The position numbers were made by a program, and so were the translations under genes. 7,853 bases of DNA from Allobaculum sp. (lineage in GTDB: Bacteria; Bacillota_I; Bacilli_A; Erysipelotrichales; Erysipelotrichaceae): positions 1-7,853 of the forward strand of contig JAAVAY010000055.1 in assembly GCA_014803815.1 (NCBI GenBank), read 5' to 3'. Shown in pieces: positions 5,826 through 7,853 of this stretch (the stretch's first letter is position 1; every line of letters starts with the position of its first letter). The notes below the pieces were generated by a model that made no database searches, was not told where the DNA came from, and worked only from the letters and a program-made list of their open reading frames with translations.

Positions 5826-6914
5826 CTATTCGACAATTTTGAATTGACGCCAAGAAGTCAGGTTATCTAAAAGGCCAAGCTCTTCTTCAGGAATATAGCC
5901 GATGACATTTTTACGAGGGTCGGCAGGCATATCTTTTAAGATGATGTGCAATTCCCCTTTGTAGCGACCATAGCCATCGTTGAAGATAACCACATCCCCC
6001 CGTTTTAAAGCGCGATTATTTTCCGGCTTAATGGTTTCATTGGCATAAGTCACGCGAGGCCAAGTACTGCGGGCGGAGTAATCGCTCCGATCGCCGCGCA
6101 CATTGTGTTCATGCTCATACAAAACCTTGCGCTCACTCTCCTGCAATTCTTTTTCTAAGACGGGTTTGATGTTGACTTTTCCCGGAGTCAATTTGGCAAT
6201 CTCAATGAGTTCCTCTTCAGTTGGATAACAATTAGCAATGATGATATCATCCACATCTTCTTCAGCCATCATTAAGCGAGCTTGGGCATCGAGAGGAAGA
6301 TCGCGATGGTCTTCAAGGGTACATAATCCTTCGTTGAGAGGCCAAGGACCAAAGTTTTCGGGATCGTTTTTTCCGATGAAAGCCGCAATGGGTAAGTTAT
6401 TCTTTTTGATCTCTTTGTTGCATTGACGGAAGAAATCCATTCCTAAACCAGAATAGCGTTGTGGATAAAAGTTGTGGCACGTCACGAGTTTATCGCGATT
6501 GGGGTGATTGCTACAGATGTTAGTGATATTGCGATTGCCCATGCTCGCATTGATCTCAATTTTGAGCCCTTGGGGATTATAAGTCATTGTAGCTTCTTTT
6601 AAGCCATCAAATCCTTCGTCTAAACGAATGCCATCCGCATGGAGATCTTTAAAAAACTGCAAGTCATTCCATTCCACCCCTAAATGCTTCAAAACCGCAG
6701 GGGAGACATCTAAAAACACCTCCATGCCTTTTTCATGGGCATAATCATTCATTTGTCGAAATTCGTCTTTAATTTCTTCCGCATTTTTGTCTTGGACACT
6801 TAAAAGACAAGAAAAGATGCGACTAAAGCCATAGCGGCTTGCCATATCAATGTAGTTTTTGATGTTTTCAAGAGAATCGTGTTCGGGATACACCGAAATT
6901 CCTAATCTGGCCAT
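5826..6914 (-). CDS. DUF871/MupG-like 6-phospho-N-acetylmuramidase family protein (GH170)
   Basis: A 362-residue protein of the DUF871 family, whose characterised member MupG of Staphylococcus aureus hydrolyses MurNAc-6-phosphate-GlcNAc during cell-wall sugar recycling in the cytoplasm. An N-terminal TIM-barrel domain covers about 1-245. Its motifs are LGISVYPEH (4-12), FSRIFSCL (30-37), FLDVSP (67-72), GIRLDEGF (95-102), IEINAS (119-124) and a HNFYPQRYSGL stretch (147-157). A smaller beta-barrel C-terminal domain follows, with RGDRSDYSARSTWPR (273-287), GDVVIFNDGYGRYKGEL (306-322) and IGYI (338-341). Length is typical. The start is supported by AAGGAG about seven bases upstream. No PTS EIIBC or etherase (MurQ) gene is within the window, so the exact substrate could differ from MurNAc-6P-GlcNAc. 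It may be regulated through the leader described at 6902-6985. Confidence 0.85.
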   Translation of the reverse strand: MARLGISVYPEHDSLENIKNYIDMASRYGFSRIFSCLLSVQDKNAEEIKDEFRQMNDYAHEKGMEVFLDVSPAVLKHLGVEWNDLQFFKDLHADGIRLDEGFDGLKEATMTYNPQGLKIEINASMGNRNITNICSNHPNRDKLVTCHNFYPQRYSGLGMDFFRQCNKEIKKNNLPIAAFIGKNDPENFGPWPLNEGLCTLEDHRDLPLDAQARLMMAEEDVDDIIIANCYPTEEELIEIAKLTPGKVNIKPVLEKELQESERKVLYEHEHNVRGDRSDYSARSTWPRVTYANETIKPENNRALKRGDVVIFNDGYGRYKGELHIILKDMPADPRKNVIGYIPEEELGLLDNLTSWRQFKIVE

Positions 6915-6949
6915 AAATTTCTCCTTGATGTTTTAAGCCGCATATCCAT
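6902..6949 (-). CDS. Possible 15-codon leader ORF overlapping the MupG-like start
   Basis: ATG at 6949 opens a frame encoding MDMRLKTSRRNLWPD. It stops at TAG 6902-6904, overlapping the first 13 bases of the MupG-like gene in another frame. A strong Shine-Dalgarno, AAGGAGG (6962-6968), lies 12 bases upstream, slightly long spacing. This second ribosome site is not needed by MupG, which has its own AAGGAG inside the leader ORF. Translational coupling is possible; chance cannot be excluded. Confidence 0.3.
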   Translation of the reverse strand: MDMRLKTSRRNLWPD

Positions 6950-6979
6950 GTCTTTCTCTTTCCTCCTTTTTACCTACGC

Positions 6980-6985
6980 AGTATA
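6980..6985 (-). promoter_or_regulatory. Candidate -10 element for MupG-like gene
   Basis: The - strand reads TATACT here, about 65 bases before the start codon, following a long T/A-rich tract. No good -35 hexamer is found. An alternative -10 (GATAAT on the - strand) is at 7071-7076. Confidence 0.3.
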
Positions 6986-7133
6986 GACAAAAATAAAAAA
7001 AGAGAAGAGAAATAACTAAATCCTATAGAAAGCTTATACGGCTTTTCTTTATTGTGCCATAGAGTTATGTATTATCCTTGTCCTAGACTTCCCATAAAGA
7101 AAGGAAATTTTTATTTGGAATCTTAAAAACAAT

Positions 7134-7165
7134 AAAAAAACAGAGGAGATAAAAATCTCGCTCTG
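7134..7165 (-). terminator. Rho-independent terminator downstream of DUF956
   Basis: On the - strand, CAGAG(C)GAGAT, loop TTTT, ATCTCCTCTG, then seven T residues (7134-7140). The stem is ten pairs with one bulged base. It lies about 137 bases past the DUF956 stop, so that transcript would carry a long structured 3' UTR. Confidence 0.85.
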
Positions 7166-7182
7166 CCTTTTAAAATAAACAT

Positions 7183-7259
7183 AAAAAACAAGCCTAAGTC
7201 TAGTTCTTTTATTTCTAGACAGCGTTTCAAGCCTTCGACTAGAAAGATTCTTGTTTTTT
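7183..7259. repeat. Structured inverted-repeat element (possible RNA element)
   Basis: Perfect 10-bp outer arms AAAAAACAAG (7183-7192) and CTTGTTTTTT (7250-7259) enclose a 57-base interior. Inside, GTCTAG (7198-7203) pairs with CTAGAC (7215-7220). TTTCTAG (7212-7218) could instead pair with CTAGAAA (7239-7245), so the two inner stems exclude each other. CAAGCCT occurs twice (7189-7195, 7228-7234). T tracts follow the outer stem on both strands. It resembles a structured 3' UTR or small-RNA body; I do not recognise a known RNA family. Confidence 0.5.
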
Positions 7260-7302
7260 TAAATCGTACAAATTGAAAAACCTTTTTAGATCCGTCTAAA
7301 AC

Positions 7303-7689
7303 TTATTGTGATTTTGGATGTCGATTTTTAAGCCTTTCGAAATTTTTCTTTGTCACATCCCAAAGAGTCCAAGATCGATACATGCGATCATGTGGAATGT
7401 ATTCTCCGATATAGTGAAGCAATTTCTTGGGTTCCTTGGCCGCAAACATAAAGGTTCCATCTTTTTTGGTTCGAATTCCAATACGGGGGATCCACTTTCC
7501 CTTAAATAAAACCGATGCTAAAACCACATCCACTTCATTCCAAGGAATTTGAATAAACTTTTGTACATTGCGATCAGAGTAAAATTCCAATCCCACATCT
7601 CCCACCATTAACTGGCCATATTCATCGAACCCCTGAAAAGAAGTCGCTTTCGTTACAAAATCTGCTTTATGATTAATGGACTGTACCAT
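7303..7689 (-). CDS. manO: DUF956 family protein (ManO-like, mannose-PTS associated)
   Basis: A 128-residue protein of the Bacillota DUF956 family. In many species this gene (manO) is the last of the mannose-family PTS operon after manX, manY and manZ; it is thought to modulate that operon, but its mechanism is not established. Family sequence is clear throughout: ATSFQGFDEYGQLMVGD (15-31), GLEFYSDRN (33-41), IQIPWNEVDVVLASV (46-60), GKWIPRIGIRTKKDGTFMF (64-82) and a basic C-terminus. Length is typical. No signal peptide or membrane helix is visible. AAAGGA precedes the ATG at about 7-8 nt. A strong terminator at 7794-7834 lies just upstream, so it seems to be transcribed separately from whatever lies beyond the window edge. 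The - strand word TATAAAAT (7776-7783) is a possible -10. Confidence 0.88.
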   Translation of the reverse strand: MVQSINHKADFVTKATSFQGFDEYGQLMVGDVGLEFYSDRNVQKFIQIPWNEVDVVLASVLFKGKWIPRIGIRTKKDGTFMFAAKEPKKLLHYIGEYIPHDRMYRSWTLWDVTKKNFERLKNRHPKSQ

Positions 7690-7793
7690 AATCGAATCCT
7701 TTCTCTTTATCTTTCTTAAATACCTTAAATCTTACCTTATTTTCGGCCTAGATAAGTAAAGTTTAGAGCGAATACATTTTATAGACTGCATCT

Positions 7794-7834
7794 AAAAAAA
7801 GCCACGAGTGGCAAGTGCTACTGGTGTCTTTTTT
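7794..7834. terminator. Bidirectional terminator upstream of DUF956
   Basis: AGTGGC (7807-7812) pairs with GCTACT (7817-7822) around a 4-nt loop. After a G/G mismatch the stem continues with CAC/GTG and then an A-run (7794-7800) opposite a T-run (7829-7834). On the - strand the 3' side is GCCACTCGTGGC followed by seven T. It most likely ends a - strand gene just outside the window. Confidence 0.75.
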
Positions 7835-7853
7835 CTTTTAAGACTTTATTTCC

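Larger units (their letters stand above)
6915..7302. other. 388-bp gene-free region between MupG-like and DUF956 genes
   Basis: No supported full gene. From the right it holds a hairpin just after the DUF956 stop (TTTTAGA 7284-7290 / TCTAAAA 7295-7301, 4-nt loop). A long inverted-repeat element follows at 7183-7259, then a - strand terminator at 7134-7165. Next comes a stretch with candidate -10 words (7071-7076, 6980-6985) and an imperfect inverted repeat (AGAAAGC 7027-7033 with GCTTTTCT). The MupG leader with two ribosome sites is at the left. Confidence 0.6.

Noticed and set aside
7187..7256. tRNA-like fold, suggested by length and a TTCGA word
   Set aside because: The inner stem and 11-nt loop do not fit D, anticodon and T arms, and the acceptor pairing fails after five bases.
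1..7853. CRISPR array, rRNA, tRNA or prophage attachment site
   Set aside because: No regularly spaced direct repeats, rRNA segments, tRNA cloverleaf or duplicated att-like sequence seen on either strand.

Overview
The window looks like chromosome from a low-to-moderate-GC Bacillota. DUF956/ManO and DUF871/MupG are both typical of that phylum. Ribosome binding sites are purine-rich (AAGGAG-like), and intrinsic terminators with T tracts end most transcription units. An Erysipelotrichia- or Lactobacillales-like host fits, but no rRNA or other marker gene here fixes the lineage.

Layout, left (+ strand): the 3' part of a YycJ/WalJ-type metallo-beta-lactamase-fold gene (1-602), then a SemiSWEET sugar transporter (731-994) with an inverted repeat around its -10 region and a clean terminator. 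A DUF1643 gene (1047-1565) lies on the - strand. Divergent from it is a medium-chain Zn-dependent, sorbitol/iditol-type dehydrogenase (1751-2794) followed by two tandem terminators. Next is an Rpn/PDDEXK-family nuclease gene (2933-3934).

Layout, right (- strand): a near-perfect bidirectional terminator (4138-4181) separates Rpn from a phosphoglucomutase/phosphomannomutase-family gene (4182-5684). Upstream of it are a DUF871/MupG-like 6-phospho-glycosidase gene (5826-6914) and a DUF956/ManO gene (7303-7689). Each of these three has its own terminator nearby, so they look like neighbouring single-gene units rather than one operon. The shared theme is sugar and sugar-phosphate handling: SemiSWEET, polyol dehydrogenase, hexose-phosphate mutase, phospho-muramidase and a mannose-PTS-associated protein. 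This is context, not proof of one pathway.

The most interesting locus is the Rpn gene. Just before its Gly/Glu tetrapeptide-repeat tail there is an in-frame ATG (3713) preceded by a strong Shine-Dalgarno sequence, GAGGTGA. This predicts a separately translated 73-residue C-terminal protein, matching the gene-within-a-gene toxin-antitoxin arrangement described for Rpn nucleases in E. coli. Other points worth a look are a structured 3'-UTR-like element after DUF956 (7183-7259), a 15-codon leader ORF overlapping the MupG start, and a SemiSWEET lacking the proline of its PQ motif.
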